A program made the position numbers and the translations under genes. A DNA stretch of 19,324 nucleotides from M3007 sp046155725 (lineage in GTDB: Bacteria; Bacteroidota; Bacteroidia; Chitinophagales; Saprospiraceae): assembly GCA_046155725.1 (NCBI GenBank), contig JBJXFT010000143.1, positions 1-19,324 of the forward strand, read 5' to 3'. Within the stretch, counting starts at the first letter, position 1; each line of letters begins with the position of its first letter. Positions 14,653-19,324 of this stretch are shown piece after piece. A model generated the notes under the pieces. That model did not search any database. It saw only the letters and a list, made by a program, of their open reading frames with translations, and was not told the DNA's origin.

Positions 14653-14865
14653 CTACTTATCCATGTGTGTGAGCAACTCGCTAAGCGGCCGGGCTTTGGC
14701 CTTTCCAGATTTGACAAGGTTGACGGCATCTACCGCTTCGCGCAATTCTTCCAGAAACTGCGCTTTGGCCGGAGTCAGCGTCTTGAACTTTACAAAAGGC
14801 AAACTTTTGAGCAGTTCGATAAAAAAACTTGCCCGGTCGTCCCGGATTTCGAGTAGCACTTTCAT
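14653..14865 (-). CDS. Small antitoxin-like protein without an adjacent toxin gene
   Basis: The start at 14865 (MKVLLEIRDDRASFFIELLK) gives 70 aa. The frame is open to 14934, but the extra 23 residues come from filler DNA at the end of pntA1. The layout, with MKVLLEI.DD...F..ELLKSL then FVKFKTLTPAKAQFLEELRE, AVDAVNLVKSGKAKARPL and SELL, closely resembles small Bacteroidota proteins I recall being followed by a RelE/ParE-type toxin gene. Downstream (14526-14652) only 127 bp remain before the next gene, and I find no toxin frame. It is therefore either an orphan antitoxin or a leftover of a decayed toxin-antitoxin pair. The family assignment is from recall of the pattern and not proven. Confidence 0.7.
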   Translation of the reverse strand: MKVLLEIRDDRASFFIELLKSLPFVKFKTLTPAKAQFLEELREAVDAVNLVKSGKAKARPLSELLTHMDK

Positions 14866-14934
14866 CAGTGTATTTTTTTTGTGCAAAGTTATCTCATCGT
14901 TCCCTGCTGTTGCTCGTTGTTCATCGCTCATCAT

Positions 14935-16065
14935 TCAAACATTCATCATTACCGCTTTCACCCGCTCGCTCACCACCTTCCCCTCGTGTGCCACACAAGT
15001 AGCCGCCACGATATCGTCCTCCCAGTTGAGCACAAGTTCATTTTTGAGCATGATGAGTTTGAGGAAATTGACGATGTTTTTGCCGTACATCACGCTTGCG
15101 TCTTTTGGCACGGAACCCGCGAGATTCGAGTCGCCGATGAGCGTTACGCCGTGCGGGTGCGTGGTTTTGCCGTTTTCGGTCAGTTCGCAGTTGCCGCCCG
15201 TGGAGGCCGCCATGTCCACGATAACCGCGCCGGGTTTCATGCCTGCCACCGTTTCCTTGCGAATAAGAATCGGGGCTTTTCGGCCCGGAATCTGCGCCGT
15301 GCAAATGACCACATCTGCCGCCACCGCCTTGTCGTGAATGAGTTGTGCCTGGCGCTGCTTGAATTCATCGCTCTGCTCCACCGCGTAGCCGCCGGCGGAT
15401 TTGTCGTCCACCGCGCCTTCTACCTCCACGAATTTCGCACCGAGGCTCAGCACTTCTTCTTTTGCGGCAGCCCGCACGTCGAAGGCTTCCACCACGGCAC
15501 CGAGTCGTTTGGCCGTGGCAATGGCTTGCAACCCGGCCACGCCCGCACCGAGGATGAGGACTTTGGCGGGCTTGACGGTACCCGCCGCCGTCATGAACAT
15601 CGGGAAAAAGGTGGGCAGATGCGCAGCCGCCGTCAGCACGGCTTTGTACCCGCCCACGGTCGCCATCGAAGAAAGCACGTCGAGGGCTTGGGCGCGGGTA
15701 CTGCGCGGCGCCATGTCGAGGCTGAATGCCGTGACGTTTGCTTTGAGCAGGTTTTCCACCGCCTCGCGGTTGCCGAGCGGGTTAAACTGGCCGACGATAA
15801 CTTGTCCTGCTGACAGTTTGGAAAGTGCGGCGGAGGAGAGCGGCTGGATTTTTGCCAGCACGTTCGCGTTTTTCAAAACCGCGTCGGTGTCGGCGATTTG
15901 TGCGCCTTGGGCTTCGTAAGAAGCGTCATCGAAAAAGGCTGTCGCGCCCGCGCCGCGCTCCACGAGGATTTTGTCGAAGCCCAATTTGCTAAGGGCGGGG
16001 AGGGAATCTGGGGTGACGGCCACGCGCTGCTCGCCGTCGGTTTCTTTCAAAATGCCAAGTGTCAT
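14935..16065 (-). CDS. pntA1: NAD(P) transhydrogenase, soluble alpha subunit (NAD-binding)
   Basis: The 376-aa product is domain I of transhydrogenase, related to alanine dehydrogenase, which binds NAD(H) on the cytoplasmic side. It shows MTLGILKETDGEQRVAVTPD at the start, the DMAPRSTRAQALDVLSSMAT loop (118-136, the RQD-loop region), a GxGxxG Rossmann motif VLILGAGVAGLQAIATAKRL (169-188) ending in FDVR, and GRKAPILIRKETVAGMKPGA. The conserved VDMAASTGGNCELT follows. I place the start at 16065; an in-frame extension to 16119 encodes only repeat-derived QIHQSPIHQSPPQS. The last residues MMNV are also read from filler-like DNA. It is separated from pntA2 and pntB by four unrelated genes, although these three parts are usually contiguous. 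Confidence 0.95.
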   Translation of the reverse strand: MTLGILKETDGEQRVAVTPDSLPALSKLGFDKILVERGAGATAFFDDASYEAQGAQIADTDAVLKNANVLAKIQPLSSAALSKLSAGQVIVGQFNPLGNREAVENLLKANVTAFSLDMAPRSTRAQALDVLSSMATVGGYKAVLTAAAHLPTFFPMFMTAAGTVKPAKVLILGAGVAGLQAIATAKRLGAVVEAFDVRAAAKEEVLSLGAKFVEVEGAVDDKSAGGYAVEQSDEFKQRQAQLIHDKAVAADVVICTAQIPGRKAPILIRKETVAGMKPGAVIVDMAASTGGNCELTENGKTTHPHGVTLIGDSNLAGSVPKDASVMYGKNIVNFLKLIMLKNELVLNWEDDIVAATCVAHEGKVVSERVKAVMMNV

Positions 16066-16077
16066 GGACTGTGGTGG

Positions 16078-16112
16078 TGATTGGTGGATTGGTGATTGGT
16101 GGATTTGATTGC
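16078..16112. repeat. Filler repeat upstream of pntA1
   Basis: Degenerate units of ggtgattggtggatt lie directly upstream of the pntA1 ATG. They create an open but unlikely N-terminal extension of pntA1. Confidence 0.6.
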
Positions 16113-16121
16113 TTGTCAATC

Positions 16122-16154
16122 AACTTCCCGAAAGTCTAAAACTTTCGGGAAGTT
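16122..16154. repeat. 14-bp perfect inverted repeat upstream of pntA1
   Basis: Arms 16122-16135 (aacttcccgaaagt) and 16141-16154 (actttcgggaagtt) pair perfectly around a 5-nt loop. It would form a stable stem in the pntA1 leader RNA, 56 nt before the ATG. No T-tract follows on either strand, so it is not a classical terminator. It could be a dispersed palindrome or an operator. Confidence 0.85.
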
Positions 16155-16201
16155 TGGTGCGAAAGTATGCCAAGCACCTAACGACCCCGATTTTGCCGGG
16201 C

Positions 16202-16232
16202 CGAAAGTAGCACGTTTTCCAAAAGTCAGAAA
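16202..16232 (-). promoter_or_regulatory. Possible Bacteroidota-type promoter for pntA1
   Basis: On the minus strand TTTC (16229-16232) is followed after 19 nt by TACTTTCG (16202-16209). The Bacteroidota consensus is TTTG about 19-21 nt before TAnnTTTG, so each box has one mismatch. It lies about 140 bp upstream of the pntA1 ATG, with the 16122-16154 hairpin in the leader. This is a weak, visual match. Confidence 0.3.
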
Positions 16233-16252
16233 TTCTTTCCAAAATTTGCGCC

Positions 16253-16813
16253 ATGGAAATCATTTTTACCTCCGTCTCCTCGCCCGAAGAGGTGAGTCAA
16301 ATGCTTGGCTTGCAAGCCCAGAATCATGTTTCCAACGTGTCGCCCGCCGTGGCGCAGGAGCAGGGTTTTGTCACCGTGAAGCATAACCCAGAAGTATTGC
16401 AAAGCATGAACGAGGCTGCGCCGAGCATCATCGCCAAAGACGGCGAGCGTGTGGTGGGCTATGCGCTGGTGATGCCGCGCGCTTTCGCGGCCAAGGTGCC
16501 CATCCTGCAACCGATGTTTGATTTGCTCGACACGCTTTCGTGGCGCGGCAAAGCCCTGCGCGACAACCCACGCTGGTTTGTCATGGGCCAAATCTGCGTG
16601 GCCGAAGGCTACCGGGGCATGGGCGTTTTCGATGGGATGTACCAGAAAATGAGGGAGGTCTGCCGTGCGGACTACGATTTTGTCATCACCGAAATCGCCG
16701 AGCGCAATGGGCGCTCCATCCGGGCGCACGAGCGCGTGGGGTTTGAGACGTTGCACACTTTTTCGGACGAGGTGGCGGGGGAAGACTGGCGAGTGGTGGT
16801 GTTGGAGTTTTGA
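16253..16813 (+). CDS. GNAT family N-acetyltransferase
   Basis: The 186-aa product has the GNAT core: the ERVVGYALVMPRAF strand pair (65-78), MGQICVAEGYRGMGVFDGMY (111-130) with the acetyl-CoA-binding R.GMG loop (121-124), then YDFVITEIAERNGRSIRAHE and RVGFETLHTF, the usual N..A...Y.k.GF ending. It transfers acetyl from acetyl-CoA to an amine; the substrate is not predictable. It is divergent from pntA1. Its last 28 codons lie in an approximately 150-bp segment that occurs again at 17640-17787, beyond the two-gene cassette to its right. It converges with the 104-aa gene, with 13 bp between the stop codons. Confidence 0.9.
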   Translation: MEIIFTSVSSPEEVSQMLGLQAQNHVSNVSPAVAQEQGFVTVKHNPEVLQSMNEAAPSIIAKDGERVVGYALVMPRAFAAKVPILQPMFDLLDTLSWRGKALRDNPRWFVMGQICVAEGYRGMGVFDGMYQKMREVCRADYDFVITEIAERNGRSIRAHERVGFETLHTFSDEVAGEDWRVVVLEF

Positions 16814-16877
16814 AGTCCGCTCCTTATCACGCTGTGGCCATAAGCCTTTCCACTTCTTGCAAGCCTGACTTTATGGT
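16727..16877. repeat. Direct repeat, left copy (flanks the nucleotidyltransferase cassette)
   Basis: This segment is about 90% identical to 17640-17787 in the same orientation (151 against 148 nt, one 3-nt gap and roughly a dozen substitutions by eye). It contains the 3' end of the GNAT gene and, on the other strand, the 3' end of the 104-aa gene. Confidence 0.92.
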
Positions 16878-17141
16878 AGGAGAAATCTTTTCGCCCTTAG
16901 TTTCCCGTGAAAGGAACGCGACGAAATGGCTGAAAGCAGGGTCAAGGTCGGTCAGGTCAATGTCGGCCTTGATGAGTTCAATCATCAATTCTTTGAGGAG
17001 TTCGCGCTTCATGTCTTGGAACTGAAACTTCATGTACCCGCCAACGGCATCGTCCCAACCAGGCATTTTGCCCAACTGGTTTTCAATGCCTTTCATCTCC
17101 TCGATGATTCCGGCGATTTTAGAGAAACTTGTTTCGCTCAT
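16827..17141 (-). CDS. Small helical protein, partner of the DUF6932-like gene
   Basis: The 104-aa product begins MSETSFSKIAGIIEEMKGIE. It has long amphipathic helices (LLKELMIELIKADIDLTDLD, FSHFVAFLSRETKGEKISPT) and ends GLQEVERLMATA. There is no signal peptide, membrane segment or recognised family. In particular there is no R-x(4-6)-H motif, so it is not an obvious HEPN toxin. Its ATG overlaps the stop of the upstream 159-aa gene by 4 bp (ATGA at 17138-17141), which implies translational coupling and joint function. Its 3' end lies in a direct repeat. A second copy of the 3' end survives at 17737-17787. Confidence 0.8.
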   Translation of the reverse strand: MSETSFSKIAGIIEEMKGIENQLGKMPGWDDAVGGYMKFQFQDMKRELLKELMIELIKADIDLTDLDPAFSHFVAFLSRETKGEKISPTIKSGLQEVERLMATA

Positions 17142-17617
17142 AGTTGAAAGTCAATTTTGACGATGCCCTTCGGCCATTTTTTGCCCTCGGCATCTCGCCG
17201 TGAAAAGCCATAAAGCATTGCCCAGTAGTTTTCTTGTTCTTTGTAATCGGCGTAAAACCGATGATTCCATTTGCATACCGGGCAAAATTTAGCGTCAACG
17301 CTGAACATACTCTTGGCGTTTTCCCTGAATTGAAAAACAGCATTGATCTTTTGGTTCATCGTGTCGTATGGCAGAAAAGTCACCACGTCTAAATCGCCAG
17401 GCGTCGCCTTGGTTGTCACAAAACTACCATCAATCCATTGAAAGAACGATATTTCAAACGCTGTTTTTAGTTCTTCAACAAATTGCAGGTATTGTTCGAA
17501 TAGGTTTTTCCGATGCGGAGCATCTTCCAAGCCGTCCACAAATCTAAATTGAAACTCTGGCAAGGAGAGCTCGATTATCACATAAGGAGCGAGGTTTCCG
17601 TGTTCGTCGAAGTGCAT
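17138..17617 (-). CDS. DUF6932-like nucleotidyltransferase-fold protein
   Basis: The 159-aa product begins MHFDEHGNLAPYVIIELSLP and carries QWIDGSFVTTKATPGDLDVV (60-79). This has the signature of the DUF6932 group and of the nucleotidyltransferase fold in general: G64-S65 followed by the two acids D75 and D77 (GS...D.D). A CPVC pair follows in the C-terminal half. The fold suggests transfer of a nucleotide to protein or RNA, as in MNT-type antitoxins or AbiEii-type toxins, but the substrate is unknown. It is translationally coupled to the 104-aa gene downstream. Both genes are AT-richer than the neighbouring GNAT gene, and the pair is bracketed by direct repeats, which points to acquisition as a unit. 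Confidence 0.82.
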   Translation of the reverse strand: MHFDEHGNLAPYVIIELSLPEFQFRFVDGLEDAPHRKNLFEQYLQFVEELKTAFEISFFQWIDGSFVTTKATPGDLDVVTFLPYDTMNQKINAVFQFRENAKSMFSVDAKFCPVCKWNHRFYADYKEQENYWAMLYGFSRRDAEGKKWPKGIVKIDFQL

Positions 17618-17639
17618 TGAGTTTGAATTTTTCGTTTGT

Positions 17640-17725
17640 CACGAGCCTGCGGGCTTTGAGACGCTGCACACTTTTTCGGATGCGGTGGCGGGGGAAGACT
17701 GGCGGGTGGTGGTGTTGGAGTTTTG
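17640..17725 (+). pseudogene. 3' fragment of a GNAT acetyltransferase gene
   Basis: Read in frame, it encodes HEPAGFETLHTFSDAV followed by AGEDWRVVVLEF and TGA. The intact gene reads HERVGFETLHTFSDEV and the same ending. Only the last 28 codons remain, with no start. The few amino-acid changes are mild, so the fragment derives from a related copy rather than from a very recent exact duplication. Confidence 0.88.
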
Positions 17726-17736
17726 AAGACCGGCTC

Positions 17737-17787
17737 CTATGCTGTGGCCACAAGCCTTTCCACTTCTTGCAAGCCTGACTTTATGGT
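17737..17787 (-). pseudogene. 3' fragment of the 104-aa partner gene
   Basis: On the minus strand it reads TIKSGLQEVERLVATA followed by TAG, matching the C-terminus of the 104-aa product (TIKSGLQEVERLMATA) with one substitution. Only this tail is present. It shows that the cassette's partner gene once existed in a second copy here, or that the junction of the two convergent genes was duplicated. Confidence 0.85.
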
Positions 17788-17875
17788 GGCGTTCCAAAAG
17801 TATCGAACGGCGCGGCGCGGCAAAAGTTTTTCTCAAAAACCGCCAAGGAAAAGTTTTCCAGAAAAAACAGATTGC

Positions 17876-17902
17876 TGTAACATCGCCCCAGCCATGCCGT
17901 CT
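17876..17902 (+). promoter_or_regulatory. ECF sigma-type promoter upstream of the sigma-factor gene
   Basis: TGTAAC (17876-17881) and CGTCT (17898-17902) are separated by 16 nt. ECF sigma factors commonly recognise an AAC-containing -35 element and a CGT-containing -10 element with this spacing. The site lies 89 bp before the ATG of the ECF sigma gene, as expected for an autoregulated gene. Confidence 0.6.
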
Positions 17903-17991
17903 GGCTATCAATCAATGGGGCGGGATTCACGCTGGTCGCCCTGAATTGAAGAGGCGACACAGCAAGAGTTTTCAAATACTGAGCGAAACGC

Positions 17992-18498
17992 ATGACTTGG
18001 GCCATTTTTCACGAACAAGTTTTTCCCATCCGACACAAACTCTACCGATTCGCGCTGCGCATCACCGGCAGTGTGCACGAGGCCGAAGACGTGGTGCAAG
18101 AGGTGCTGGAAAAAGTATGGAAAACCGCCCCAGAGCAAATAGACAACATTCAAAACTGGGAGGCTTGGTGCATGACGCTGACCCGCAACCGCTCGCTCGA
18201 CAAAACCCGCAGCCAAACGCTCCGCCGCACCGCTCCGCTGGATGGGGTGGCGGAACAAAGCAGCCACACGGTCACGCCCGCTCAAGCCACCGAAACCCGC
18301 GACCTGATAGCGCAGGTGAAGAGGATGATGCAACAACTGCCCGAAAAACAACGGCTCGTGATGCACCTCCGCGATATCGAAGAACTGACTTACGACGAAA
18401 TCGCCGAATCGCTCAGCATCAGCCTCGACCAAGTGAAAGTGAGCCTGCACCGCGCCCGGAAAACCATTAGAGAACGAATGATGAACCATGAACGATAA
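17992..18498 (+). CDS. RNA polymerase sigma factor, ECF subfamily
   Basis: The 168-aa product starts MTWAIFHEQVFPIRHKLYRF. Region 2 shows ALRITGSVHEAEDVVQEVLE with KVWK (about 21-45), the core-binding and -10-recognition helices. Region 4 shows LPEKQRLVMHLRDIEELTYD and EIAESLSISLDQVKVSLHRA with RKTIRERM, a helix-turn-helix for the -35 element. There is no region 3, as is normal for ECF sigmas. The last codons (MMNHER) lie in gaatgatgaa-like filler DNA. The anti-sigma-like gene starts 3 bp after the stop, and a good ECF promoter lies upstream, so autoregulation and control by the neighbour are likely. The stress signal is not visible. Confidence 0.94.
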   Translation: MTWAIFHEQVFPIRHKLYRFALRITGSVHEAEDVVQEVLEKVWKTAPEQIDNIQNWEAWCMTLTRNRSLDKTRSQTLRRTAPLDGVAEQSSHTVTPAQATETRDLIAQVKRMMQQLPEKQRLVMHLRDIEELTYDEIAESLSISLDQVKVSLHRARKTIRERMMNHER

Positions 18499-18501
18499 AC
18501 T

Positions 18502-19101
18502 ATGAAATACGAACAAATCCAGGAACTGCTCGACCACTATTGGGAAGGCGAAACCACGCTCGAAGAAGAGCGCAGGATAAAAGCCTACTTCCATTCGGGA
18601 GCGATAGATGAGCGGCTGCGCTCGGTCGCGCCCATGTTCCAAGCCTTGCGCGAAGAACAGGCCGTGCAACTCGCCGCCAAAGCCAAAGCCCTCCAAATCC
18701 GCCCTAAAATGTACCAATGGGCCGTGGCCGCTTCCGCAGCATTGCTCTTGGGCGTGGCTTGGTGGATGTTCCGAGAGGGAAAACCCGCCGCGCCAATGGC
18801 CGTGCAAACCCCGACCGAGCAACCAAAAGCGGTGGAAGAAAAAGTAGGGGAGGTTCCTCAAAACACATTGGCGGCATCGGAAACACCATCTCTAAAAACA
18901 ACTCCTCCCAAGAAAAAAAGCCCCCGGAAACGAGCCAAACCTACCCAAGAAATAGACCCCGAAACTGCTCAGGCCATGGCCGATATAAAAGCCGCGCTCG
19001 CGCTCGTGTCCTCCAAAATCGGCAAAGGCCGCGACCAAGCCATCAAAGGCGCGACGCACCTCGATGCGGTGGACAAAGTGCCGAAAAGAAAAGATGGGTA
19101 G
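18502..19101 (+). CDS. Membrane anti-sigma-factor-like protein
   Basis: The 199-aa product has a cytoplasmic N-terminus MKYEQIQELLDHYWEGETTL followed by EEERRIKAYF, a pattern common at the start of Bacteroidota anti-sigma partners ('ll..Y.eGe.tleEe..l..yF'). A single membrane helix (about 72-90, WAVAASAALLLGVAWWMF) follows. The outer part is proline- and lysine-rich and of low complexity (PPKKKSPRKRAKPTQEIDPE), then a short helix with AQAMADIKAALALVSSK. It probably holds the adjacent ECF sigma at the membrane. It lacks a visible zinc-finger HxxxCxxC motif and any FecR-type domain. The 3-bp spacing to the sigma gene supports the pairing. Confidence 0.82.
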   Translation: MKYEQIQELLDHYWEGETTLEEERRIKAYFHSGAIDERLRSVAPMFQALREEQAVQLAAKAKALQIRPKMYQWAVAASAALLLGVAWWMFREGKPAAPMAVQTPTEQPKAVEEKVGEVPQNTLAASETPSLKTTPPKKKSPRKRAKPTQEIDPETAQAMADIKAALALVSSKIGKGRDQAIKGATHLDAVDKVPKRKDG

Positions 19102-19107
19102 AACGAA

Positions 19108-19160
19108 GAACGAAGAATGATGAAGTATGAACGATGAACGATGAACGATGAACGATTTGG
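19108..19160. repeat. Short tandem repeat, gaacgat units
   Basis: This is a degenerate run of gaacgaa, gaatgat and then four gatgaac-type heptamers (about 19126-19154) directly after the anti-sigma-like gene. It is of the same family style as the other fillers. Confidence 0.75.
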
Positions 19161-19176
19161 CATCCCAATCTGCAAT

Positions 19177-19324
19177 CAACAATCAGCAATTTCCAATCAA
19201 CAATCAGCAATTTCCAATTGGCAATCAGCAATTTCCAATTGGCAATCAGCAATTTCCAATTGGCAATCAGCAATTTCCAATTGGCAATCAGCAATTTCCA
19301 ATTGGCAATCAGCAATTTCCAATT
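19177..19324. repeat. 21-bp tandem repeat array, running off the window
   Basis: Seven consecutive 21-bp units lie at 19177, 19198, 19219, 19240, 19261, 19282 and 19303. The first two begin caa and the last five begin tgg, followed by caatcagcaatttccaat. The last five units appear identical. The array is still running at the right edge. Read on the minus strand it gives a repeating LLIANWK, which is not a real protein. Confidence 0.95.

Larger units (their letters stand above)
17640..17787. repeat. Direct repeat, right copy (flanks the nucleotidyltransferase cassette)
   Basis: This segment is about 90% identical to 16727-16877 and in the same orientation. The left boundary is where GNAT-like sequence begins (cacgagcc at 17640). 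The right boundary is where similarity ends after ttatggt at 17787. Confidence 0.92.
17618..17991. other. Intergenic region: gene remnants and ECF promoter
   Basis: This 374-bp gap holds the right copy of the direct repeat (17640-17787) with remnants of two genes. A region with A-rich stretches follows (about 17820-17870), then the probable promoter and leader of the sigma-factor gene. I see no intact gene. Confidence 0.7.

Noticed and set aside
16122..16154. Rho-independent terminator
   Set aside because: The stem is strong, but no run of T follows on either strand, and it sits in the leader of pntA1 rather than after a gene.
16827..17617. HEPN/MNT toxin-antitoxin assignment for the two-gene cassette
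   Set aside because: The 104-aa partner lacks the R-x(4-6)-H HEPN motif, and the nucleotidyltransferase motif spacing differs from typical MNT, so the pair is left unnamed.
19043..19315. 90-codon minus-strand frame with repeating LLIANWK
   Set aside because: It is only a translation of the tandem repeat and of DNA antisense to the anti-sigma-like gene.
19177..19324. CRISPR-like array
   Set aside because: The units are contiguous 21-mers with no unique spacers and no cas genes nearby, so it is a simple tandem repeat.

Overview
The window looks like a chromosomal segment of a moderately GC-rich Bacteroidota bacterium, most likely of the Saprospiria type (Lewinella or Haliscomenobacter relatives). 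I infer this from the three-part NAD(P) transhydrogenase (pntA1, pntA2, pntB as separate genes), the LemA/TPM operon, a probable effector-associated domain at the left edge, the near absence of Shine-Dalgarno sites, and abundant short 'filler' repeats between genes. No rRNA, tRNA, CRISPR array, phage or insertion-sequence transposase was seen.

Layout. 1-183 (minus): N-terminus of a gene leaving the window, resembling an effector-associated adaptor domain. 290-976 (plus): uroporphyrinogen-III synthase. 1189-3894 (minus): a 901-aa AddB-like protein with a C-terminal PD-(D/E)XK nuclease. 4036-5516 (minus): accessory genes, an Rpn/PD-(D/E)XK transposase-family nuclease and an AP2-domain protein. 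5714-7421: three small genes, secreted NTF2-like (minus), secreted DUF4261-like (plus) and an unknown 93-aa protein (plus). 7454-9378 (minus): a three-gene LemA - TPM - YgcG-like TPM operon. 9493-16065 (minus): a long co-directional run with the transhydrogenase genes and trmH. pntA1 is separated from pntA2-pntB by four unrelated genes (orphan antitoxin-like, AT-rich secreted protein, LysE exporter, DinB). 16253-17787: a GNAT acetyltransferase, then a two-gene minus-strand cassette (DUF6932-like nucleotidyltransferase plus a 104-aa helical partner), bracketed by about 150-bp direct repeats carrying the 3' ends of the GNAT gene and of the 104-aa gene. 17876-19101 (plus): an ECF sigma factor with a good ECF-type promoter upstream and a membrane anti-sigma-like partner. 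19102-19324: tandem repeats running off the edge.

Two themes stand out. First, the direct-repeat-flanked nucleotidyltransferase cassette is the best candidate for an undescribed mobile two-gene system. Second, filler repeats at many gene borders (often two inverted arms built of degenerate short units around a small loop) have become coding: they form the interdomain linker of TrmH, the signal-peptide region of the YgcG-like protein and the last codons of trmH and probably pntA1, and they create spurious N-terminal extensions on pntA1, pntA2 and the antitoxin-like gene. This resembles, by analogy only, the in-frame palindromic elements known from Rickettsia.
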